NCBI GenBank assembly: GCA_015680685.1
Contig: MNCI01010510.1
Location: 269,953 to 333,952, forward strand
Source of the DNA: Gnetum montanum
Lineage: Eukaryota; Streptophyta; Gnetopsida; Gnetales; Gnetaceae
DNA length: 64,000 nucleotides
Direction: 5' to 3'
The stretch's first letter is position 1. Each line of letters begins with the position of its first letter. A model generated the notes under the pieces. That model was not told the DNA's origin. It was given only the letters and a program-made list of their open reading frames with translations, and ran no database searches. This document shows positions 33,116 to 44,280 of this stretch, in pieces. Made by a program: the position numbers and the translations under genes.

Positions 33116-34965
33116 AGGAGTCAACTGTAAGCTAATAGCCCTTATGGCATTTCTTTGCTACCTCTGGGTAGGAATTTTTCCCTACATGAAAGGAGCTAAT
33201 GGCAACTGAGTTGAGGGTAGAGTTATAGGTGCAAAAGGATGAGGAGGGTAGAATGGAAATGGGGATTCCCCTCTTGAAGATTGAACTCTATAGTATTCAG
33301 GAGGGTAGTAGTGGTGTTGGAATGATGCATGACTAGGAGAATCACACAGAGAAATTGGTTGCTAAATGTAGTACCTAAAGGGATCTAGCTACCAGTAACG
33401 GTATTGATACCTTGGTGGTGGCATCCCCCATGACTGTGGGTGTTACCACTGCTGATACTACTCATGAGGTTGGGGTGGAGCTTTACTTGGATAGTAGGCT
33501 TGTTGTTGGTGGAACTACCTATAGTTTCCTTAAGGATAAGGCAACCTCATGGGTGCTTGCCCTCTTACCAATCTAGGATTTAGTGGGTACACCCCAGACT
33601 CTTACAAGTGTGACACAATAAGTCAATGTCCCTTAGGATGTTCATATTGTCAGATGTTACATCCACCATCATCATCTATTTTAGACATTGCAACCTCTTC
33701 AATGGTAGTAGCTTTTCCCTTACCCCTTTTATGGGCATGTTCAACTTCTTTTACTTACCTTTGGTCACAACTGCTACGTTACTCTTTGGACTCCTCTATA
33801 ATTCTTAGAGCAATTTGGAATTTTTCGTCCAAAGAATCCCACATTTTGTCTACCTTGATTGATATTTCAAAAATAGATTTTTGAATTAGCAAGGTTTTAC
33901 GCTACACCATCTCATCAAGTGGTGGCTCCTCCTCATTGTCACAGAACTAAACCTTCCATTTTTGGATGGAAGGGTCCTAGTTGAACTCCTCCACACTTTT
34001 CCTTTTCCACAACTCTTCTTCTTCTTTGGCCACATGCTTAATTAGCCTTTGAATCTAATGGGCTCTAAGTTTTGAAAATCTCTCTTAGGCATAGATCTTA
34101 AGAGTTCTCCTTATTTCTATTTGGAGCCCATCTATGATATGGCAAAGCTACTTCCTTTGAGAAAATCTGTGGCTTGGGCACCTGTGTAACAGAGAGTGAT
34201 ATCTGCCCATGGCTAAATCCAAGGATTCATGTGTTTCTTGTCTCCACCTTTGGATTTTCTTTCTCAGATTAGACACTTGGGAGTACCTTTGATACTTTTC
34301 ATTAAAGATTTCACGCATCATACTTCATTGCCTAATTGATTCTGATTCTAAGGACCGGTACTAGCTTTAAGCCTTCTTAATGAGTATCTTGGGGAATAAC
34401 TTTAGCTTTTGTGATTTATTTTCCATGTTTTTCAAGGCACAAACATCATGAAAGGCTTGAAGATGATTCTGTGGATTTGAGTTGTATCCCCCTTCAAACT
34501 TAGGGATATTTTTTATATCCAACCGTTTGATTGTGCTATCCTTCGCATGCCTCATTGAAATTCTCATGGCCTTTGTAATATTCAACATATTTCTAGTTAC
34601 AAGAAAAGGCTCATCATAGTCATAGCCTTTGAGATGGCCATGATGCCTATGATGCTCTCTATTTTTCCTTCTTTTGTGGTTGTTGACCTCCATTGATTGC
34701 CCATGCCCCTGATCTCTACTAGTTCAATGGGCCCTACAATCATCTTTGTCCTACTAGTCACCTCCATCATGGTCACGTCCTCTATAGTTTTAGTCGAAGT
34801 TAGAGGAGGAAGAAAATGAGGATGTTGAAGGTGAAGAGGGATGAGAGCTAGCACCAACACTATGCCTACTATCCCCTCTTCTTTGGTCATGGTCACGATC
34901 ATCATGCTTATTGTCATTGTGATGTTTCTACCTTGACTCCCACCTTTGGAGATCCCATGGTCATG

Positions 34966-35914
34966 TGATGAAGTGGTTACTCTAATTATTAGAGTGGTTA
35001 TTATTGGAGCAGTTACTCTAATAATTAGTGTGGTTATTATTAGAGCGGTTATTATTGGAGTGGTTACTCTAATAATTATAGTGGTTATTATTGGAGAAGT
35101 TATTCTAATTATTAGAGCGGTTACTCTAATTATTAGAGTAGTTGCTCCCAAGTCTATAAATACAGTGCCCAAGTGCATAATTGAAAAGAAGTCTTGTAGC
35201 AGTCAAGTAGTGAAACTCTTGTAGTCTGTTTGAAAGTTAGAGTATTTTCCAAGTGCCCGTAGCAGGAGGTCTAAGTGTGGATGGATCTTTATTCGAGCAT
35301 TGTGTACCTAAGCACACCTTGTGTAGGGCAATAAAGATGAGCTCCTTGATTCATCCTTACAGCACTTGAGATTTGTTTTCTTACGCATTTCTTTTATTTT
35401 ATTTTCTTCTACATTTATTTTATTTTATGCACTTTACATTTATGTTATTAGCATAGCAATTTATTTTGATCAATTAAGAAAATCATTAAATTACACAAGC
35501 ACGACCACTTCAAGCATGCATGTAATGCTTGGTAACCCAGTAACAATTAGCATTTGGTAATCCTAGTAGTGTTGCACTAGTTCATGATGTGTATGGAAAG
35601 TAGGAATGGATGCTAGTGTTAGGATTAGTTAGAACTTAGTTAATGAGTAGTTAAGTTAAATTAGTCACTTAATTACCTCTCTCCTTCCCTACTAGCGTAG
35701 GACATAAAAACATAAAAGCTATAAAAATCATATGCCTCAAGCTTACTTAACCATACAATCGTGACATACAAGTAAGCTTGGGAAGAAAATAATCAACCAA
35801 CCCATCCTTGTTCCACAAGGGCGCATAAGCACTTAGTCCTTGGAATTCAACCAAATCGTGCATGAAACACTCTTATTTGTATGGTTGAGCATAGGGGTAC
35901 CTTGCCGCTCATCA
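34966..35914 (+). mobile_element. Nested solo LTR, Athila-like, TSD TCATG
   Basis: Plus-oriented LTR opening TGATGAAGTGG and ending TTGCCGCTCATCA. TCATG flanks it on both sides (34961-34965, 35915-35919). TATA-like 'tctataaatacag' is at about 35153-35165 and polyA-type 'aataaagatgag' at 35330-35341. No PBS or internal sequence follows, so it is a solo LTR left by LTR-LTR recombination. Its U3 is almost wholly a minisatellite. Confidence 0.9.
34971..35146. repeat. U3 minisatellite in solo LTR
   Basis: Irregular array of units such as GTGGTTACTCTAATTATTAG (about 21 bp) and GTGGTTATTATTGGAG (about 16 bp). Many units are near-palindromic at TAATTATTA. It gives long meaningless open frames rich in Ile/Thr/Val on both strands. 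Confidence 0.85.
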
Positions 35915-36601
35915 TCATGGGATCCATTCTTACCTAGAACAAGATTGTTTACAATGGACTACAACTTCTAGTTCAAGCCACCTTCATCAAAGATAAGGGG
36001 AAGAGAGTTAGTGAATTAAGAACCCCTAGAAAAGAAATCCTCTCCTTCTTTCTTGCCTAATAGGAATAAGGGGTTTGTGAACAATTTTACCTTCAATGCT
36101 TCATAACGCATCTCCTATTGCTGATCTTTCTTGTGTTGTGCATCAATGGGATGATAATCCCAATAGTCATGGTCTTGCACAACGTATTCAGTATTGAGCC
36201 TCTAAATGCCCAGTCTCATGAGAGTTTGGAGCAACATCACAAGAACTGATTGATCGAGTGGCAACATAATGTTTCCCTCCATATCCCTCCACCGCAACTG
36301 TTCATTAATGTGGGATGAAGATCAAATCTAGCACATATTCATCAGGATGAGTATACATTACTCTACATTATTGGGGCACTAGTGGTTTTGATCCTTCACA
36401 CCTTTGTTGATTAGATATATGCTCAAACAATGATGGAGATTTAGCCCTAGGAGAAGAAGACATTTTAGTTCAAAAGAAAAATAGTGTGCTTTTACTTTTA
36501 CTATTATTATTATTATTTTTAATGATTGCAGCTTTTAGGTTCATTACAACATCATTAAATAATTTCACTAACTCCTCGATAGCACACGTAGCTAACTAAA
36601 G

Positions 36602-36619
36602 TCCCTAGCAATGGCACCA
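36602..36619 (-). promoter_or_regulatory. Primer binding site, tRNA-Asp type
   Basis: The minus strand reads TGGTGCCATTGCTAGGGA next to the LTR. This is the tRNA-Asp complement with C-to-T type changes. Confidence 0.75.
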
Positions 36620-36620
36620 A

Positions 36621-37482
36621 TGATGAGCAGTGACCTATCCCTATGCCCAACCATATGAATCACTAGAATTTACTAAGCAGTCTGATCAAATTTCATAGAC
36701 TTTAGCTCTCTAAGTACACTGGGCCTAGGTAGTGAGTATTTAGGACATGATCGTTGTCTTCTCAATTTCACTTGTGAGGTGTAAGTGTATGGTTAAGTTT
36801 AACTAAGGCATATGATTTTTATCATTTAAATTCCTAAGTGCTAGAAAATAAAGTAATTAAATGTTTAACTAATATAATAACTAACTAATATCCTAACTTA
36901 TCCTAACATAAGCATCCATTCCCATTTACTATACACATCTCAAACCACATTGCAATGTTACTGGGTTACCAAGTGTTAAGCACTACTGAGATTACCAAAC
37001 ATTAATGTATGCTCGAAATGGTTGTACTTATGTGCATTAACTAATCGCTAAAAAATTAATTAATTTGATGCATTAAAGTAAATTACTTAAATAATAAATT
37101 CATTTAAAATAAACATTAATCTATTTCCAAATGCTGCAAGCTTTGTGAAGAAAGCTCATCTTTATTGCCAAACACACCAAGGTGCTTAGGTATATCAGTG
37201 TTTGAATAAAGATTTGTACACTTCTCACTTCTATTGTAGGTACTTAGAAAATATTCTAACTATCAAATGAATAAAATGTAGGAGCTTTACTAGGATACTA
37301 ATGATGGGATGCCATAAATGCAGCTGGTGAGTGTGTATTTATAGGCAAAGATAGACACTACGTCAATGAGGTCACGTCAACACACTAGACCATGCATTGA
37401 TGTGATCATGTTGACGAGGTGATGTCAATGGGATCATGTCAATGGCATCTCATCAACACAATCCAAAGAAGATGCTTCATCA
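36621..37482 (-). mobile_element. Athila-like 5' LTR, subfamily II
   Basis: Opens TGATGAGCAGTGACC and ends GATGCTTCATCA. TATA ('gtgtatttatagg' on plus, at about 37325-37340) and polyA complement ('ctcatctttattgcc', 37166-37180) are in the proper minus-strand order. U3 carries 'gtcaatg/catcaac' inverted motifs. It differs clearly from the LTR at 30691 and the flanks (TGAGT left of 30691, GTGAC right of 37482) do not match, so the two LTRs are not a pair. Confidence 0.75.
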
Positions 37483-40400
37483 GTGACAATGATTCTGATG
37501 TTAATGTCAACATCATCAACAAGTAAAAAAATTTCTCCAGCTTTACCAAAGCACTAGTTTCAGCCATCTAGGACTTATTTGACACCCAAACTAATACTAA
37601 GTGGTGTTGAGAGGCTAAGGAATAATATCAACTATTGTTCAAAAAGGTCAATGATCATTTTTTTTGACTATTCAATAGCATTAGCATAATCCAGTGAGTT
37701 AGAATTTTTCCTAGAATTTTTCTTAAAGTAATTTCTCATGCTCCCAAGATGCTTAAACTAAAGTTGAAATGAGTCATAATGATGTTTTCAAGACCACAAG
37801 AGACTTGTAGATTGAGAGAATGCTACTGTGTGTCAGTCCTAATAACTTGGAAGATGTGTGATGTAAGCATGGTGATGTTGACACTAATACTAATGTCAGC
37901 ATCAACATCACTTGCATAGGATAGAAAAATGTTATGTCTCAACTACTAAAATTTCCCTTAAACCTATCAAAACTACCATTTGGAGTGCCAAAACTAATGT
38001 CAACAAGTTGTCAAAGAGCATGGGAAGCTAAGGAATGATTTGAAGTGCAAGTAAGCTAAGCCATGGAGGTGCTAGGAATTATGCTTCAAGTGCTGATGTT
38101 GACATCAGAATTAGTGTTACTCAACACTTAGAAAATTTTTGGTCTTTAGGGCTCTAGCCTTAAATTGCCTAAGTGCTAAAATTTAAAGCTTGTGATTTCG
38201 TAGGTACCTTGGATGTGCCATTTGGGATATTATAGGATCAAATTATAGACCAAAATGTAGTTTTGGTGCAAGTGACATGGAAAAGGTGATCTAGGGCTAT
38301 AGCTGATGCAACATTAATGGTCAAGGAGGAATGTTGATGCAGAATTTGTATCACCTCTAATACTTAAAAATATTTTGATTTCCAAAATTTTTTAGGGTGA
38401 TTGAAAATAAAGCTCATAAGCTAGATTATGAGTTGGAATGATCCTTGAAGGCCTTCAAGAGTTGGAGATGTATCTTCTAATGTTATTTTTGAGGAGTTTG
38501 ATGCTCAAACTCGGATGGGAAAAGGTCAAAGCCATACTTAGTATTAATTCATGGTGAACTAAAATAGTGGGTATAGCACTAACCCCTTGATATATGCATA
38601 TCTATCTTTTATGAATATAATATATTCTATTTTTTGGTCACGAGTATGTCTTTTATCACATTATTTATGCTTCTTGAGGATTTGATCTCATAGATTTCTT
38701 ATAAATATTATGCTTAGAATTCTTTCAATAAATATTCTTGTAATAATTTTATTTTTGGTAGCTTTTAGAACAATCAATTTTAAGCTTTGATGCATCATTT
38801 ATGAACTCAATGGATTATTTCTTTGGTTATTGTAATTCCTTGTATTGGTGATTCATCATGTTCATATATTCCCTACTATGTTTATGTTGTAATTTTGATC
38901 TCATCTCTTTAATAACCATCATTTTTCTTAGTATGTTTCAAAGCATATATGGTGACATTTCTCATCACCATAACTCATGTCATGGTTCCATGACTTTTGG
39001 TGAGGGTGTTAGTAAATAGCATAGGTCATGATGAGGTTGTGGTCCTTGATCATGATTGATCCATGGATCATGGTTTTACATGAAACCCTAAACTTGAGTC
39101 AAGGTTTGTATTTCTCCAGCATGGTGTTTTCCATGAGTAGTGGTAAGGTTGTGATCAAGTGAAAATAAGCAACAACAAGTTCCATGAGTTGTGATAGCAT
39201 TGTGACATCTACCACAACTTGTGATCAACCTCTCATTTCTAATTGTGAGTTGTGGTTAACTCATGGTCCTATGAGATTGCTTGCATTTTGTTGTTTATGC
39301 ATTCTTTAACATCCCTAGATCCTATAGTACATCAATCTATAGATTTTTAGTAATTCATCGTCTTAGTGATGGATCAATCAAAATTAATGGATAGATATTG
39401 TGGAGAGTCTAAGATGGCCTTCAATACTTGATCCACATTACCTGTGATTGTACCCTAATGACCTATAATTTTATATCAATGGGCAGGCACTGTGTAGGGT
39501 GTAGATGGCTACCCTACTTAATCCACATTAAATGTGATTGTGCATGGGTTGTAACAACATGCAACCATTATGAAGGGACTAGTTCACCACTAATGCCTAC
39601 TCACGTCACTTGTGATTTCTTACTTGTTAGATCTTATAGTTTCATGATTTAGAATGATAGGGATAGATAGATCATATGGATTTCTTTTATAATCAACTAT
39701 GTCCAAGATAAGTAAGGCTCAGTCAACTAGCCCTTGAAAAATGGTTAATTCCTAGAATAATCAAAAATAACTTATTTCCTTGAAATTCTATTTGACATCA
39801 TGATTTTTGATATTGCTCATGGACTCTTAATCTTATGGACCTTGAGGTGATCTTTGTGTACAATATGAGGCTCCTTCCTACAACTTGTTCCAAGTGCACG
39901 AAGGTGGTTAGCTCTACTAGAATGTTTCTAACCCTTCCTATATGTTTTCTAGATTTTTAGTTATAGTCCTTTGTCATTTTATGTAATGTTAATCATGATT
40001 TATTAGGATAAATGCACTAATGACTCTATTGATATTTTGGTTTATGTTAAATAAGATTTAATTATAAGCACTGTGATGTGGATTTTTCTTTCATGCCATG
40101 CATTTTTGGGTTTTAAGTTTAAGTTTTATAATGTTTATGGTTGATCATTTTTAAGTTATAAAAATCATGACCTCACATGTTCTAATTATTAAGAACTATA
40201 TAATTTAAATCATGGAATTATTAAGTTAAATTGTTTAGATATGATAGTAAATGTCAGTTTTCAAAGGTAAAAGTGAGTGGTAAAAACATGAACTGGGTAA
40301 AATTGTTTTATAGAAGATTCATCCTTAGACTTTTTCAACAACTCAAAGTTAAACTAAACTAAAGTAAATAACTCAAATATATTTTTGTTTTTTTGTTTTT

Positions 40401-40750
40401 TTTGACCAATAGCTCTCTAAGCACAATCACTTAAAGGGGGTATACTACGATTATCTCAAGTCGCTTATTGTATCATGCATATATACACCACTAGCAAAAA
40501 TCCATTTTTTCATCCTTTACATTTTGACTTACCAAAACATAAGATTGATCGATAATCTCTTCCTTTTTTATGATGTTCAAAACTTGAAGAATAAGTGAAC
40601 AAAGTGAAACATAGAATTGCATAAAATCATAAATAAGGAAAACATGTATGTATGAAAAAATGGTAAAAAGAAGCTTAATCATATGTTAACATTTATAATT
40701 TTTTTGTTTTTGGACAAGCACCAATAAGAAGTAGAAATAAAAATCTTAGT
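37483..40750. other. Unassigned AT-rich DNA
   Basis: No protein motif recognised. 37480-38120 has many copies of 'gatgttgaca(t/c)' and its complement, for example CTGATGTTGACATCAG at about 38094-38109. An imperfect direct repeat of about 92 bp ('gatggc..t..cttgatccacatta') lies at 39414-39545. It may be decayed LTR or other repeat DNA. Confidence 0.35.
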
Positions 40751-40851
40751 AAACTTTGTTAACATTTTGGTATGTCAAAACCTTAAAGAAAATGGAAGAA
40801 CAAGGATGCTTGTATTTTGGTTGTTGTATTTGTAGGGCAAGAACTTGGATT

Positions 40852-41186
40852 GAGACATCTACAAGGTTTTAAGAAAGCATGCAGGAGCTTAAGAGCATGG
40901 ACAAGGAATGAAGATTTCAAAGTGCAAAGGCAACTACAAAAAGACATCTCCAAGAAATAGTAGACGTCTTGGCCAAAGTGAAGGAGAATCAGTAGAGATG
41001 TCTTGCGAAAATAGCAGATGTCTACTATCAAGCAAAGATGTCTCCATGAAACAAATGATGTCTTGGCCAAGTTGAAAGTTGCTCAGAAGAAGATGTCTCT
41101 AAAAAATAGCATTCATCTTTCTAGAAAGAAAGACATCTTCATGAAGACATCTCCATAATGACATCCTTGCTATGGAGAAGATGTCT
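40852..41186. repeat. AGATGTCT/AGACATCT motif cluster in copia U3
   Basis: About eleven occurrences of GATGTCT or its complement AGACATC, on both strands in mixed order (for example 40943, 40996, 41016, 41091, 41131, 41144, 41177). Several extend to TGTCTC/GAGACA, the core of auxin response elements. Binding is not shown. Confidence 0.7.
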
Positions 41187-41558
41187 TTCCAAAATGAAGG
41201 TTTGATGTAGAAAGTCATCTTAGTCTCGAAGAAGACTTTTCCAATGACCGTTAGATAGATGTTGCACAAATTTTGAGGTGTTTTCAGAAACATTTTTGAT
41301 ATAAAAAGCCTTTACTCCATTGGAAAATGTGCAAGCATTGTGTACTATCAAGTGTTATTACCAAGCCATCATTGTGTACATCATTCTCTTGTTATTGTTC
41401 CTCAATGTACTAACTTTTTTCTATTGTAAGTGGTCAAAGCAAGTTGTACCTCAAAGTACATTGATCAACAAATTTAGTTGCATTCTTTCCTTGTAATTTT
41501 TGTTCTCTTTTGTTGCCTTGTGGGGTTGATGTGCTTCTTGCAAGAAGGCATATTTCTT

Positions 41559-41872
41559 AAGCTTGTCGAGATCTTGCAAGATTGAGTGTTGCTGTAGCAC
41601 CACAACACTTCAAAGTGGAGCTCAAGTTGTAAAGGTTGTGGGATCCTATAAACCACATTCTAAGCTTGTTAAGACCTTGCATGGTTAAGTAGATTCATAA
41701 TGTTGAATTACTTTGAAGAAAAGCTTAGAGCTTGTACAAGGTATGGTGCTCTTTAAACCACATTTTGAGCTTGGTGGGACCTTGCGGGGTTGAGAGATTT
41801 TGCAGTCATGAAAATCTCTGTAGCAGAGCTCAAATCTTGTAAAGGTTATGGTGTTCTCTAAACCACATTTTT
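41559..41872. repeat. Three 103-105-bp tandem repeats in copia LTR
   Basis: Units start (A/G)AGCTTG(T/G) at 41559, 41662 and 41767. Each ends 'aaaccacatt(c/t)t'. They are diverged, so the duplication is old. Confidence 0.8.
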
Positions 41873-42027
41873 TAAGAAACAAAGTCTAGAGGTATGCAAG
41901 CGATATACCTTCCAAGTGTGGAGTATCCAAGCTGGGGAACCACATAAAATTTGATGTGCTTTTGTGTTGAAGAACTTTTTATTTGGGAAATTTATTCATC
42001 CCCCCTTCTAAATTCTCAATCCTCAAG

Positions 42028-42040
42028 TGGTATCGGAGCC
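42028..42040 (+). promoter_or_regulatory. Copia primer binding site (initiator tRNA-Met)
   Basis: TGGTATCGGAGCC, one change from the standard plant copia PBS complementary to initiator tRNA-Met. It follows the LTR end by two bases. Confidence 0.85.
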
Positions 42041-42081
42041 TGGTACCCCAAATTTGAAGTGTAACAACTCAAGAGTGAACA

Positions 42082-43080
42082 ATGGAAGGAGGATCATACA
42101 TCAAGTCACCAATGCTAAATGGGATCAATAGCATTTTGGATAGCAAAGGTAAGGACAAAGGTAAGCATTTGTCTAATTCTAATTTTGATGCTTTTTCAAT
42201 AGAATGTTGGGTTTGTGGAGAAAAAGGCCATGTAGGATTCAAATGTCCTAGCAATGGTAGGGTGGAAAGAAAAGAAAGAATAGATATGAAAAAGAAAAAG
42301 ACCAACTTCTACTCTAGTTGGGATGATGATAAATAAAGTGAAGAAGAGGTGGAGGTCAATACAAAATATTTGCATCTCATATGTATGGCTCACACAGATC
42401 ATGACATTGATACCTCAGATGATGAACTTAATGAGGAAGAGAGGTTTGATTTATTATGCAATGAACTTTAATTTTTTCAAAATCTTTGCACAAGGTTGAA
42501 TAAGTAAGTTAAAACAAAGGACAAGAAATTTCTTTATTGAATATAATCATTTCTAATCTTACAAAGCAAATCTTAGATCTAAGGGCTAAGAATAAAAAAC
42601 CAACCTTGTCTTTGGAGCAAGCTAAGGAAGAAATTGTAGATGTCAAACTAGTGAATGAAAGACTAGTCAAGGAAAAGGAAGCCCTTTGGATGGTTCTTGG
42701 ACAAGGAAGAAATCCACAAGATAAAAGTGGACTAGGATGTTGTTCCCAAGAGAAAGAATCTGCACAAACTCCATCCCAACAAAAAGACATTCTAAAGGTT
42801 GAAGTGAAAATAGGCACTACATCCCAATTAGAAGTAGCTCTAATCCAATCAAAACCACCTCCAAGATTTGATCATTCCAATCACTCTTACTACAATAGGA
42901 AGATTAGATGTTATTATTGCAATAAATTTGGGCATAAATAATGGAAGTGCAATTTAAAATATTATCACATGAGCACTTGGCAATATCATAAGACTCCTTG
43001 GTCTTATCAAAATGTGCCTAGAATGAAATTTTTCAAGGTAAAAAGGATAGGTAAACAGATCATAGGGGACTTAAGAAAGT
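42082..43080 (+). pseudogene. Copia gag with two CCHC zinc knuckles, no pol
   Basis: Gag remnant in two open parts. Part 1 (42082-42336) starts MEGGSYIKSPML and holds CWVCGEKGHVGFKC (C-X2-C-X4-H-X4-C). It lacks the usual long N-terminal gag core, so an internal deletion is likely. Part 2 (42537-42941 and beyond) has a charged, Leu-rich stretch ('LEQAKEEIVDVKLVNERLVK', about residues 25-45) likely to form a coiled coil. It then has a second knuckle, CYYCNKFGHK-stop-WKC. No protease, integrase or RT follows. Confidence 0.75.
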
Positions 43081-43149
43081 GTGAAGAATCAAGTGAAAAG
43101 AAGGAAGTGAAAGAACTCTCAACCATTTTGTGAAAGAAAGCAAGACATT

Positions 43150-44280
43150 ATAAATAAAAGAAATTGGTTTGAAAGGAGGAACTTTGAAAGAAGAACCTTA
43201 ATTCTAATCTCCTTAGACATCTTGATCTCCATCAGCAAGCAAGGTAAGTAATAGTAAGTATAGTTATAATCATTATACCTTGACTTGATGAGATTAAACT
43301 AGATTATTTTATGTTAGGTTGAATGGAAGCTTGTGCTACTTTTAAAGTCTTTATTGATAAATCATCTTTTGGAATCTTACTTGGAATGTATTGGTTTCAA
43401 GTGGTTTAAAATTCATAGACCAAAAGCTCTTTGTTGAACAGTTATTACTTTTTAAACATATATGTCTTGTGCTTCAAACTCTTACTTAAGCTATGGTATT
43501 GTTGTTCCTTTATGAAATCTTACGGTTACTTTTATAGCTTGGTTTCCTAGGTTGCTTTTATAGCTTTGTTTTTGCACAATATTAAACTCCTATTAAGATT
43601 TTCCATAGAAGAGCTCATGTTGTTGAAAGCCTCAAGACCAATTTAATAGTAATGTCTCAACAAAATTTCCTATTTTAAGCATAAAGGGTCTAGGAAAATC
43701 TTTGATATTTTGATGGGACCAAAATAGCTTCTTTATTTTTAAAGTGTATTACCTCAATATTTCAATCAAGAACTAGTCAAATTTTTTGAAAGCTTTGTTG
43801 AATGAAATCTTTAACAACTATTAACTAGCCAAAATAGATACTCATGCTTTGTAGTTTACACAATGATTTTTGGTAGTATAATAAGATTTTCTTTATGAAA
43901 TTTCGTGTTTAGCTCAGAATGTTTGAACAATTCGTAGTTATTAAATTAGAAATAGCTTTATTGCAAAGTGTTTATTCATATCAATTTATTTTGCTTAAAT
44001 ATCTAAGGTTTCACATGAATCTACTTTTTCTTATAGAACTTTCTCTCTAGGCAAAATTAGAAGTAGATTGGCAGAATTGTGCTCAAATATTTTTGTAAAA
44101 TTTTATTTGTTACAAGTAGATAATATAAGGACTATATAGACTAGGTGAATTGACAAAATAGAAATCTCCAACAACTCACAGTATTAGACAAAGTTAGCCA
44201 AATCTCTTTTATGATAGCCAATTATAGTTTCATCCATAACCTAACCATTCCAACCTTCACAACAGCAAGCACATACTCAC
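43150..44280. other. AT-rich DNA between copia and Athila-like remnants
   Basis: No coding motif or repeat unit recognised. The boundaries of the two elements must fall here, but I cannot place them. Confidence 0.35.

Larger units (their letters stand above)
33120..36463 (-). pseudogene. gag of minus-strand Athila-like element, split by solo LTR
   Basis: Starts at ATG 36463-36461 (MSSSPRAKSP...). The core block 'LDIKNIPKFEGGYNSNPQNH' is at about 34540-34480, followed by 'LQAFHDVCALKNMENKSQKL'. It is interrupted by the plus-strand solo LTR at 34966-35914. Several stops. It joins spacer sequence at about 33115 with no protease, RT or integrase between. Confidence 0.7.
40750..42025 (+). mobile_element. 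Ty1/copia LTR (left edge approximate)
   Basis: The right edge is fixed by the PBS at 42028-42040; the LTR ends '...tctcaatcctca'. A TATA-like 'tttgatataaaaagcc' lies at about 41295-41310. U3 (40850-41190) holds a cluster of AGATGTCT/AGACATCT motifs. The R-U5 part has three 105-bp tandem repeats. I could not fix the left edge because no second LTR is present. Confidence 0.55.

Noticed and set aside
34597-35178. 193-codon minus-strand frame rich in Ile/Thr
   Set aside because: Mostly translation of the U3 minisatellite of the solo LTR joined to low-complexity gag sequence.
30686-37487. Intact minus-strand element with paired LTRs
   Set aside because: The LTRs belong to different subfamilies and the flanking pentamers do not match, so it is treated as a chimera.
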